This document shows positions 1-6,823 of a DNA stretch of 17,948 nucleotides, piece by piece (positions within the stretch are counted from its first letter, which is position 1; each line of letters opens with the position of its first letter). Source of the DNA: WYEG01 sp049414625 (GTDB lineage Bacteria > Desulfobacterota > Thermodesulfobacteria > Thermodesulfobacteriales > Thermodesulfobacteriaceae); contig JBMSAU010000033.1 in assembly GCA_049414625.1 (NCBI GenBank), positions 1 through 17,948 of the forward strand, read 5' to 3'. Below the pieces are notes generated by a model. It ran no database searches. It worked only from the letters and a program-made list of their open reading frames with translations, and had not been told where the DNA came from. Made by a program: the position numbers and the translations under genes.

Positions 1-75
1 TTCGCATAAGGGTGTAATCTAATATGTCCACCCAGTGTATTATTGCAAATCTTTACTTGGAGAAAGGGGTTAAGA

Positions 76-254
76 GTGGTGAAAGAGAAGGATGTAGAAT
101 GTGGAAAGTGTGCCCTTTGTAGCTTTGAATGCCCCTTGGGTTGACCCCTCATTTAAACAATCATCAAACCCTATGTTACAACTGTGGAAAGTGCGTTTCC
201 GCATGCGAAAGGATAAGGGAAGAAAAACATCCGCTCAAGTTTAAGATCCTTTGA
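76..254 (+). pseudogene. Frameshifted 2[4Fe-4S] ferredoxin-like gene
   Basis: Two reading frames together encode a small ferredoxin of about 58 residues. The first frame starts at GTG 76 or GTG 79 and gives CGKCALCSFECP, a Cys-x2-Cys-x2-Cys-x3-Cys-Pro cluster motif, then hits TGA at 142-144. A shift of one base near 138-144, in a G/T/C run, opens the second frame, which gives CYNCGKCVSACE, a second motif of the same kind, and stops at TGA 252-254. Total length and two-cluster layout match bacterial-type ferredoxins, so this looks like a whole gene with a single indel rather than a fragment of HdrC or QmoC, whose two motifs lie about 40 residues apart. The partner is unknown. A sequencing indel would explain it equally well. 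A few plausible residues in another frame upstream (from ATG 24) could mean a longer, more damaged gene. Confidence 0.6.
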
Positions 255-946
255 ACATGTAGCCAAACTGTAGCCAAACCCGTTAACGGTAACAATGTGC
301 TTAGATTCAGATGGGTCATCCTCTAATTTTTCTCTTAAATGCTTGATATGAACATCCGATACTCTGCTTCAATCCTAGATCTTTTTCTTTTGCCAAAGCT
401 CTTTCCTAAGCTCTTCTCTTGATACCACCTCATCAATTTTACTTACTAAAAGACTAAATATCTTCCATTCTGTAGGAGTAAGCTTAACCTCTTTATCATT
501 TTTAAAGACCCTTTTGACATAAAGGTCAATCCAGAGATTGCCGACCTTTAACCCCCGAGCTTTGAGGTTAGTAAATAGTTCTCTCTTTCTAATAAGGGCT
601 TTACACCTGCTACGAGCTCAAGAGGCTCAAAGGGTTTAGCTAAGTAATCATCTGCACCCATCTCAAACCCCAACACCTTATCAGAAACCGACCCCTTAGC
701 TGTAAGAAGAAGGACTGGCAAGATAGGATATAATGAGTTTTTAGCTCCTTTAGCCAAATTAACCAGTTTTCATCTGGGAGCATGATATCCAGGATGATTA
801 GATTAGGCTCAAAACTCAAGAAGAGCTCTTTTGCTTCCTTTAAGGTCTGAGCTGTTTTTTACTTCAAAACCTTCGAGCTCAAGGAAAGCAGAAACTACCT
901 TTAAAATGTCTGGATCATCATCCACAACAAGGATTTTTTCTTTCAT
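255..946 (-). pseudogene. Degraded OmpR-type response regulator
   Basis: Piecing frames together on the minus strand gives a classic two-component regulator. The receiver starts at ATG 946 (MKEKILVVDDDPDIL, with the acidic pocket), continues to the phosphoacceptor region LIILDIMLPDEN, and in another frame has the LLLTAKG and LAKPFEPLELV motifs with the conserved Thr and Lys (548-757). The C-terminal winged helix follows in a third frame: LTPTEWKIFSLLVSK, then SRVSDVHIKHLREKLEDD and VNGFGYSL near 262. I see at least four breaks: after GFEVK at an A run, after DENW, at a GGGGG run near 553, and at two in-frame stops before SRVSDVH. The start overlaps the end of the kinase remnant by four bases (ATGA), the normal arrangement for a kinase-regulator pair. 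The 3' boundary is approximate because no convincing stop follows the wing. The gene cannot make a full regulator as read. Confidence 0.8.
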
Positions 947-1582
947 GCCACTATTTTATCTTGAGGTATGGAAAAGCAAAAGATAGCTCCCTTTTCTCTG
1001 TTTTTAGCCCAGATTTGACCCCCCATGAGCAGAAACATAAGCCTTGGCTATGACTAAACCAAGTCCATATCCTTCAGTTTTAACTTTATAAAACTTTTCA
1101 AAAGCTTATCAACATCCACTTTCAATCCTTTACCTTCATCCCAGACCTCAAAGATAATCTCTCGCTTACCGTCAACTAAAGCTTCCTTTGCTTTTATGGT
1201 AATTTTTCCATTTACTGAGGAATGTTTTATGGCATTATCTAATAGATTTAGCAAGATTGTAATTATCTTTTCTCTGTCTGCTTTAATGAAAAGTTGCTCG
1301 GGGGCATCAACTTGAATTTTGATATTTTTTTATCTTTCATCAATCCTTCAACTAAGAGTAAGCATTCTTCTACCATATCAAGAGCAGAAAAATTTGCTTA
1401 TCTCTAGTTTTCTAAATATATACCTTCATGATCAGCAATCCATTTTCTTGTGATAACTATCTGTTGATAAATCCTTTCTGCCTGTTTTCTCAACTGCTCA
1501 TATAGCAAACTTTTAAAAAATAAATCAGGTTTAGATAGATAAAGAATTTTTTAGCAACTCTGAGCTTTAGTAGAGAAAGCAT
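943..1582 (-). pseudogene. Degraded sensor histidine kinase with internal deletion
   Basis: The start at ATG 1582 gives a basic, hydrophobic N-terminus typical of a membrane anchor. After a frameshift comes QLRKQAERIYQQIVITRKW followed by ADHEGIY, which resembles the Tll0287-like (DUF3365) sensor fold. Within a few residues the sequence jumps to the linker before the ATPase domain (FSALDMVEECLLLVEGLMKD). The N box NLLDNAIKHS (about 1220-1248), G1 box WDEGKGL (about 1130) and G2-type GYGLGLVIAKAYVSAHGG (about 1010-1060) follow, ending in TGA at 943-945. No DHp helix with a phosphoacceptor His is present, so a few hundred bases were probably lost. At least three further frame changes are needed to join the pieces. 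Sequencing indels could explain the frame changes but not the missing domain. It begins one base after the parB stop, so it was the next gene of that operon. Confidence 0.8.
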
Positions 1583-1583
1583 T

Positions 1584-2438
1584 TTACGCAGAAGGCAAGG
1601 ATTTTCTAAGAAAGTTTATAAACTCTTCTGCCCTCTTAAGCTCATCAAACTCAAGGACAAACACTGTTTTCTTCCGCTTTTTCTTTACCTCTACCTTCGT
1701 CCCAAGAAGCTTACTTAGTTCTTCGGATAAATAGGCAAGGTCAGGGTCTATCCTTCTCTCTTTTTTCTGCGGTTTCCCTTCGAGGATTTTGCGAACAAGC
1801 TCCTCTGTCTGCCTTACTGAGAGCCCTTTTTTCAGAATAAGCTCTCTTACTTGCAGAATGCTATCAGTATCTTGTAAGGATAGCAAAGCCTTCGCATGTC
1901 CAACAGATAAGCGCCCCTCTAAAAGGTCTTGTTTAACTTCTTCCGGTAGCTTTAGTATCCTTAGAAGATTGGCAACCGTTGCTCGGTCTTTGCCAACCCT
2001 TTCCGCAACCTCTTCTTGGGTAAATCCAAACTTTTCCATCAAACTTTGATAGGCAAGGGCAGTTTCAATGGGGTTTAAGTCTTTTCTTTGGAGGTTTTCA
2101 ATCAAAGCAATAAGAAGCGCCGAGCGGTCGTCAAGTTCTTTGACTATCGCTGGAACTTCCTTCCAGCCAAGCTTTTTAACTGCCCTAAGCCTTCTTTCAC
2201 CAGCTACGCATTCATAAAGCCCGTTCCCCAAGGGTCGAACAAGAATAGGCTGTAAAAGCCCTTCCCTCTCGATCGAGGCTAAAAGCTCCCTAAATTCCTC
2301 ATCCTCCTTAAAGGTTATCCTTGGCTGAAAGGAAGAAAAAACTATACTTTCAACGGAAATTTTTTGGAAAGCTTCTTTTTCGCTTAGCTCGGGGATTAAC
2401 TCTGAAAGCCCTCTTCCAAGCCTGCTCTTTTTATTCAT
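1584..2438 (-). CDS. parB: Chromosome partitioning protein ParB/Spo0J family
   Basis: A 284-residue ParB that loads on parS sites as a CTP-dependent DNA clamp and works with ParA in origin segregation. Visible in order: a short N-terminus with the family sequence RLGRGLSELIP; the CTP-binding N domain with FQPR (37-40), GERRLRA (80-86) and ENLQRKDLNPIE (114-125); a helix-turn-helix at about 138-162 (TQEEVAERVGKDRATVANLL); and a C-terminal dimerisation domain with a basic KKKRKK stretch. Length is normal for chromosomal ParB. The start is ATG 2438, overlapping the gatA stop by four bases, so the two are translationally coupled. No parA lies in the window, although parA and parB are usually adjacent, and I saw no obvious parS palindrome, though I did not search exhaustively. 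Downstream lies the ruined kinase-regulator pair. Confidence 0.95.
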   Translation of the reverse strand: MNKKSRLGRGLSELIPELSEKEAFQKISVESIVFSSFQPRITFKEDEEFRELLASIEREGLLQPILVRPLGNGLYECVAGERRLRAVKKLGWKEVPAIVKELDDRSALLIALIENLQRKDLNPIETALAYQSLMEKFGFTQEEVAERVGKDRATVANLLRILKLPEEVKQDLLEGRLSVGHAKALLSLQDTDSILQVRELILKKGLSVRQTEELVRKILEGKPQKKERRIDPDLAYLSEELSKLLGTKVEVKKKRKKTVFVLEFDELKRAEEFINFLRKSLPSA

Positions 2439-3910
2439 AGATCCTTTAGAATAGGAGGAATGAGCTCTAAGTTTAGCTCCTTTTCCATCTGATAACCAAG
2501 AGATAGCACAAGGTCGTCTCCAAAATGGGGTCCTATAATCTGAACACCCAATGGTAACCCATCTTTTGTGAACCCGCTCGGTAGACTTAATCCTGGAAGA
2601 CCGGCAAGGTTTACGGGAATGGTAAAGATGTCAGAAAGATACATCTGCAAGGGGTCAGAGGTCTTTTCTCCGAGTTTAAAGGGTGGGGTTGGGGACACAG
2701 GGGTTAAGATAAGGTCTACCTCTTCAAAGGCTTTTAAAAAGTCCTGTTTGATAAGAGTGCGGACCTTGCTTGCCTTAAGATAAAAAGCATCATAGTAACC
2801 AGCGGAGAGGGCATAGGTGCCAAGCATGATCCTCCTTTTTACTTCCCTCCCAAACCCTTCAGCTCGGCTTTTTTTATACATTTCTATAAGGCTTTTCCCT
2901 TCAACTCTAAGTCCATACCTTACACCATCGTAGCGTGCAAGGTTTGACGCTGCTTCTGCCGGAGCAATAATGTAGTAAACGGAGACGGCATACTTTGTAT
3001 GGGGAAGGCTAACTTCTTTTACTTTATGGCCAAGCCTTTTCAAAAGCGAAATCATCTCTTCAATGTTTTTCCCAACTTCAGGATGGAGCTCGTGCTCAAA
3101 GTATTCTTTCGGTATACCTACACGGAATTTACTATTTGCATTTTCTTGTATGATTTGAGTAAAAGAGGGGACTTCCCTTGGCGCTGAGGTGGAATCATAA
3201 GGGTCATGTCCTGAGATCACCTCAAGGAGAAGGGCTGTATCCTCAATGTTTAAAGCAAAAGGTCCGATCTGGTCAAGGGATGAGGCAAAGGCAACAAGCC
3301 CAAAACGGGAAACCAAGCTGTAGGTTGGCTTCATCCCAACCACACCGCAAAAACAGGCAGGCTGTCTGATTGAACCTCCAGTATCAGAACCTAAAGCCCC
3401 CAAGCCCATCCTACAGGCTACAGCAACCGCTGACCCACCTGAAGAACCACCAGGCACCCTCTCCAAATCCCAAGGGTTTTTAGTAGGAAAGAAGGCAGAG
3501 TTTTCAGTAGATGAACCCATGGCAAACTCATCAAGGTTTGTTTTACCAAGAAACACTGCCCCCTCTTTTTTAAGCTTGAGAATAACGGTTGCATCGTAGG
3601 GCGCAATGTAGTTTTGCAGGATCTTTGAGGCGCAGGTTGTAGGATGCCCTTTGATCAAGATGTTATCTTTTATGGCAAGGGGAATACCAAGAAGCTTTCC
3701 AGGCTTTCCAGCCTTTCTCCTCTCATCGGCAAGCCTTGCCTGCTCCAAAGCCCATTCTTCGTTCACATAAATATAAGCTTTGACCTCGGGGTCTACTTTT
3801 TTGATCCTTTCAAGGCAAGCTTGAGTAAGCTCTACGGATGAAATCTTTCCTTCATCTAAAAGCTCAAGAGCCTGTTTAATGGTTAGCCTGTTTAAGTCAA
3901 GGGAATTCAT
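2435..3910 (-). CDS. gatA: Asp-tRNA(Asn)/Glu-tRNA(Gln) amidotransferase subunit A
   Basis: A 491-residue amidase-signature protein, the glutaminase subunit of GatCAB. It releases ammonia from glutamine for transamidation of Glu-tRNA(Gln) and/or Asp-tRNA(Asn). The catalytic Ser-cisSer-Lys triad is visible: K81 in GIPLAIKDN, S156 in PGGSSGGSAVAVA and S180 in GSDTGGSIRQPA. These are the expected residues at a two-residue offset from the well-studied Staphylococcus enzyme (79, 154, 178, from memory). Length matches the family. The start is ATG 3910 behind a GGAAGG Shine-Dalgarno sequence. It lies 29 bases after gatC and overlaps parB by ATGA. gatB is not in the window. Nothing looks damaged, in contrast to the kinase and regulator at the end of the same operon. 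Confidence 0.97.
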   Translation of the reverse strand: MNSLDLNRLTIKQALELLDEGKISSVELTQACLERIKKVDPEVKAYIYVNEEWALEQARLADERRKAGKPGKLLGIPLAIKDNILIKGHPTTCASKILQNYIAPYDATVILKLKKEGAVFLGKTNLDEFAMGSSTENSAFFPTKNPWDLERVPGGSSGGSAVAVACRMGLGALGSDTGGSIRQPACFCGVVGMKPTYSLVSRFGLVAFASSLDQIGPFALNIEDTALLLEVISGHDPYDSTSAPREVPSFTQIIQENANSKFRVGIPKEYFEHELHPEVGKNIEEMISLLKRLGHKVKEVSLPHTKYAVSVYYIIAPAEAASNLARYDGVRYGLRVEGKSLIEMYKKSRAEGFGREVKRRIMLGTYALSAGYYDAFYLKASKVRTLIKQDFLKAFEEVDLILTPVSPTPPFKLGEKTSDPLQMYLSDIFTIPVNLAGLPGLSLPSGFTKDGLPLGVQIIGPHFGDDLVLSLGYQMEKELNLELIPPILKDL

Positions 3911-3939
3911 CTATCCTTCCTCCAAACGGGATTATCGCT

Positions 3940-4233
3940 CTAAGGCGCCTTTACTACCTTGGGAACAACTATCATATTTTCCCAAAGCTCAGGCGCGTTA
4001 GCTAAAATAGCTTCAATATCTTCAAAGGGTTTTACTTCGTCTTCTCTCATGGGTGTATTCCAGGTCAAAGGATGAAAGGTTGGTTGAACATTATCAGTAT
4101 TGACCTCTTTCAGCGAAGCAAAGTAATCGAGTATTTTAGAAAGCTCCTCAGTGTAAATTTGAGCTACCTCTTCAGATAATTCAAGCCTTGCTAAATGGGC
4201 AATCTTTTTTACTTCATCGATGCTTATACCCAT
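3940..4233 (-). CDS. gatC: Asp-tRNA(Asn)/Glu-tRNA(Gln) amidotransferase subunit C
   Basis: A 97-residue GatC, the small subunit that stabilises GatA on GatB. The family features are present: an N-terminal helix (ISIDEVKKIAHLARLELSEE), a second helix (YTEELSKILDYFASLKEVNT) and the tail with VQPTFHPL and MREDEVKPF. An in-frame TTG at 4245 would add four residues, but ATG 4233 has a GGAGG sequence five bases upstream and gives the usual N-terminus, so I chose ATG. It is the first gene of the minus-strand operon gatC-gatA-parB and faces sat across a shared intergenic region. Confidence 0.93.
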   Translation of the reverse strand: MGISIDEVKKIAHLARLELSEEVAQIYTEELSKILDYFASLKEVNTDNVQPTFHPLTWNTPMREDEVKPFEDIEAILANAPELWENMIVVPKVVKAP

Positions 4234-4402
4234 AAAAGCCTCCAAGGTCTTAGATGCTTTGCTCTTAATATAATCAATACTTTTAGAAATGCTATTCAGT
4301 TGATAGTTGATATTTCAAAGATAAAACATGAAAAAACTTTTAAATCTTGAAGAAAAAAAACAAAAAAAAGGAATTGTTAAGATTTTTCAGAAATTTCTTC
4401 TC

Positions 4403-4429
4403 TTGACTTTTATCAAAGATATTTAAAAT
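4403..4429 (+). promoter_or_regulatory. Candidate promoter of sat
   Basis: The 235 bases between gatC and sat are very AT-rich. TTGACT at 4403-4408 followed by TAAAAT at 4424-4429 (15-base spacer) resembles a sigma70 promoter with a short spacer. An A-rich tract at about 4350-4377 just upstream could act as an UP element. The expected transcript would carry a leader of about 33 bases before the sat start. The short spacer weakens the call. A minus-strand -10-like TATATT near 4270-4275 could serve gatC but lacks a good -35 box. I see no hairpin or other structured element in this stretch. Confidence 0.4.
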
Positions 4430-4468
4430 TAAGGTGTAAAGTTCATCCTAGATCATAGGAGGTGCATG

Positions 4469-5845
4469 ATGTCAGAGGTTTACTTCAAAAGACCGATGCC
4501 ACACGGTGGTAAGCTTGTTGAAAGGGTCATTACTGATAAGAAGATTGCAAAAAAGTATGTTCAAGCATGCGAGAAGTATGGCGCTGTTTATGATATTAAA
4601 CCAACTCTTCATTACAAAAGAGGTGTCCCTGTCCGGAATGTTTATCGCGAGATCATGTCTGTATGTTATGGCTTCTTTAGCCCTGTTGAAGGTTCTATGA
4701 CCTCTGCAGAATTGGAATCTGTTTTAACGAAAAGGAGGCTTTTGAGCGGATGGGTTTTCCCTTATCCTATTCTCTTTGACATTTCAAAGGAGGATTTTAA
4801 AAAGTTAGGGGTCAGTGAGGGAGATAGGCTTCTTCTTAGGCTTAAGGGGAAACCTTTTGCTATCTTAGATATTGAGGAGATCTACGAAATAGACCCAGAG
4901 GAGCTTGCCAATAGAACTTTTGGTTCTCCAGAGACAAATCCAGAAGTAGTAAGAGAAAAATTTGACGATAAGCACCCTGGTTGGGTTATCTACAGGTCCC
5001 ATCAGCCAATCATTTTAGCTGGTAAGTATACTATAATTAACGAGCCTATTTTTAAACCGCCCTTTGATAGGTTCTGGGTGCCACCAAGAAAATGTAGGGA
5101 GATCTTTGATCAAAAGGGTTGGAGAACTGTTATTGCTCACCAGACAAGGAATGTTCCTCATGTTGGACATGAGTTCTTAATGAAGAACGCAGCTTATTCA
5201 GGCGATGTTGAACCCTGTCATGGAATTTTGGTTAATGCTATCATCGGTGTGAAGAGGCGTGGTGACTATCCAGATGAAGCAATTTTGGAAGCGCATGAGG
5301 TAGTGCATAAGGCAGGATACATTAAGCCTGAAAGACACATGGTCACCTTTACCCTTTGGGACATGAGGTATGGTAATCCGCTTGAGAGCCTGCTCCATGG
5401 TATTATCAGGCAGAACATGGGTTGTACTCATCATATGTTTGGTCGTGACCATGCAGCTGTTGGTGAATATTATGATGCGTATGCAACTCAGATCCTTTGG
5501 CTTAAGGGTATTCCAAGCTACGGGTTCGATAAACCTGTTAACGAAGTAGACGGTGGACTTTTGATTAGACCACAGAACATGAAAGAATTCTGGTATTGTC
5601 CGGTATGTAAAGAAATGGCTTACAGTGATAACTGCAATCACACAAAGGAAAAGGAAAAACTTTCTGGTAGTCTTATCCGTGGGTTGGTTGCTGAGGGAGT
5701 TCAGCCACCTACAGTTATCATGAGGCCAGAGGTATTTAAGATTGTGGTCAAATGGTGGAAGAAGTTTGGTTATCCGTTTGTTAACGAAAAGTATGTGCAG
5801 TGGAAAGAAGAGGAACTTGAAGTTGACCTTCCCGACCTTGATTAA
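4469..5845 (+). CDS. sat: Dissimilatory sulfate adenylyltransferase (ATP sulfurylase)
   Basis: Converts sulfate and ATP to adenosine 5'-phosphosulfate and pyrophosphate, the activation step of sulfate reduction, in the cytoplasm. The 458-residue protein has the PUA-like N domain and a catalytic domain with QTRNVPHVGH (225-234, holding the nucleotide-binding QxRN and HxxH) and GRDH (325-328). C377, C380, C389 and H391 form the zinc site seen in homo-oligomeric ATP sulfurylases of sulfate reducers. Length is typical of the dissimilatory form. Two ATGs are adjacent at 4466 and 4469; AGGAGG at 4457-4462 lies six bases from the second and only three from the first, so I prefer 4469. It heads the sat, small gene, aprB, aprA cluster. 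No damage is seen. Confidence 0.97.
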   Translation: MSEVYFKRPMPHGGKLVERVITDKKIAKKYVQACEKYGAVYDIKPTLHYKRGVPVRNVYREIMSVCYGFFSPVEGSMTSAELESVLTKRRLLSGWVFPYPILFDISKEDFKKLGVSEGDRLLLRLKGKPFAILDIEEIYEIDPEELANRTFGSPETNPEVVREKFDDKHPGWVIYRSHQPIILAGKYTIINEPIFKPPFDRFWVPPRKCREIFDQKGWRTVIAHQTRNVPHVGHEFLMKNAAYSGDVEPCHGILVNAIIGVKRRGDYPDEAILEAHEVVHKAGYIKPERHMVTFTLWDMRYGNPLESLLHGIIRQNMGCTHHMFGRDHAAVGEYYDAYATQILWLKGIPSYGFDKPVNEVDGGLLIRPQNMKEFWYCPVCKEMAYSDNCNHTKEKEKLSGSLIRGLVAEGVQPPTVIMRPEVFKIVVKWWKKFGYPFVNEKYVQWKEEELEVDLPDLD

Positions 5846-5872
5846 TGATAAAAAAATACTGGGGGTGAAAAG

Positions 5873-6232
5873 ATGGAATACATTATAGAGGTTTTTCTCG
5901 ATGATTACAGATTGGAAAAGATTAAAGGCTCAGCAGTAGAACAACAGATTGAAGCTGTCTTTGGTGGAGAGTTAAAGGTCTTAAGAGTTAAGGTTGGAGA
6001 AGAGGTAAAGAATGAGGTCTTGAAAGCCTTTGAATCAGCAAGGATTGATTCTCGTGCTTGCATCACTGACACACCCGTGGCTTTTAGGAGGGCGCTTTTT
6101 GAAGAAATCGCCAAACAGAAGAGTTTGAGTGAAGAGGTTGTTAAGGCTGTTCTTGCAAGAATCGATGAGATAAAGGAGCTTGCGGCAAAGGAATCTGAGT
6201 ATCTTCCCCCACCAGAGATTGAGACTGAATAA
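5873..6232 (+). CDS. Conserved small soluble protein between sat and aprBA
   Basis: A 119-residue acidic protein I cannot name. It has no signal peptide, no membrane segment and only one cysteine (in RACITDTP), so it is unlikely to carry an iron-sulfur cluster. An N-terminal alpha/beta part (MEYIIEVFLDDYRLEKIKG) is followed by a helical C-terminal half rich in Glu and Lys and a Pro/Glu tail. It lies 27 bases after sat behind a GGGGGTG Shine-Dalgarno sequence, inside the sulfate-activation cluster. From memory, Archaeoglobus fulgidus has a small uncharacterised gene at the same place between sat and aprBA; if homologous, this would be a conserved accessory. Possible roles (assembly factor, Sat-AprBA scaffold, APS channelling) are guesses from position alone. 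Confidence 0.85.
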   Translation: MEYIIEVFLDDYRLEKIKGSAVEQQIEAVFGGELKVLRVKVGEEVKNEVLKAFESARIDSRACITDTPVAFRRALFEEIAKQKSLSEEVVKAVLARIDEIKELAAKESEYLPPPEIETE

Positions 6233-6249
6233 GTTTGGTTAAACAGGAC

Positions 6250-6278
6250 TTGACAAAAGAAAGTTAATGTATTATAAT
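6250..6278 (+). promoter_or_regulatory. Consensus sigma70 promoter of aprBA
   Basis: TTGACA at 6250-6255 and TATAAT at 6273-6278 are both exact consensus hexamers, separated by 17 bases, the optimal spacing. Transcription should begin near 6285, leaving a leader of about 26 bases that contains AGGAGG at 6299-6304 before the aprB start. The element fills most of the 78-base gap between the small gene and aprB. It implies that aprBA is transcribed strongly from its own start as well as by read-through from sat. Confidence 0.85.
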
Positions 6279-6310
6279 AATAAAAACAAAAACCACAGAG
6301 GAGGTTGGCT

Positions 6311-6796
6311 ATGCCAAGCTATGTAAACCCTGAGAAGTGCGATGGTTGCAAGGGTGGTGACAGAACAGTTTGCATGTATATTTGTCCTAACAACCTTATG
6401 GTCCTTGATCCGGAGGCTATGAAAGCTTACAACCAGGAACCTGAACAGTGCTGGGAGTGTTACTCCTGTGTAAAGAGCTGTCCTCAGGGAGCTATTTCTG
6501 TCCGTCATTATGCCGACTTTGCCCCATTAAATGGTACTTGTCAGCCCATGCGTGGAACTACTGACATCATGTGGACTATTAAATTCAGGAATGGTTTAGT
6601 TCTTCGCTTTAAGTTTCCTATCAGGACAACACCTGAAGGTTCTGCTGACCCGACGCTTGGTGGGAAGGAGCCTGACCCAGCAAAGATCAACACAAATCAG
6701 CTCTTTACCGAGGCAGTTGATGGTGTAGAACCAAAGAAGCCACAAGCAGTTTTGAACAAAGTATTCCCATGCATTAACAAGACAATGACTATCTAA
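6311..6796 (+). CDS. aprB: Adenylylsulfate reductase, beta (iron-sulfur) subunit
   Basis: Electron-transfer subunit of APS reductase, cytoplasmic, taking electrons from the Qmo complex to the FAD of AprA. The 161-residue protein has two [4Fe-4S] motifs: C10-x2-C13-x7-C21-x3-C25 and C47-x2-C50-x2-C53-x3-C57. The long spacing in the first motif (CDGCKGGDRTVC) is a hallmark of AprB. W48 sits beside the second motif where Archaeoglobus AprB has its electron-relay tryptophan. The rest is the C-terminal extension that wraps around AprA. An upstream in-frame TTG at 6305 is rejected because ATG 6311 has AGGAGG six bases before it. It is followed by aprA after 27 bases. Confidence 0.97.
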   Translation: MPSYVNPEKCDGCKGGDRTVCMYICPNNLMVLDPEAMKAYNQEPEQCWECYSCVKSCPQGAISVRHYADFAPLNGTCQPMRGTTDIMWTIKFRNGLVLRFKFPIRTTPEGSADPTLGGKEPDPAKINTNQLFTEAVDGVEPKKPQAVLNKVFPCINKTMTI

Positions 6797-6823
6797 AATT
6801 AAAAAAGGATAGGAGGTGGTAAT

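Noticed and set aside
76..254. Fragment of an HdrC or QmoC iron-sulfur domain
   Set aside because: The two cysteine motifs are too close together (about 14 residues rather than about 40), which fits a small ferredoxin better.
5198..5641. 147-codon open frame on the minus strand inside sat
   Set aside because: It lies antisense to the intact catalytic domain of sat, has no family motifs and no ribosome binding site; it is a frame shadow.
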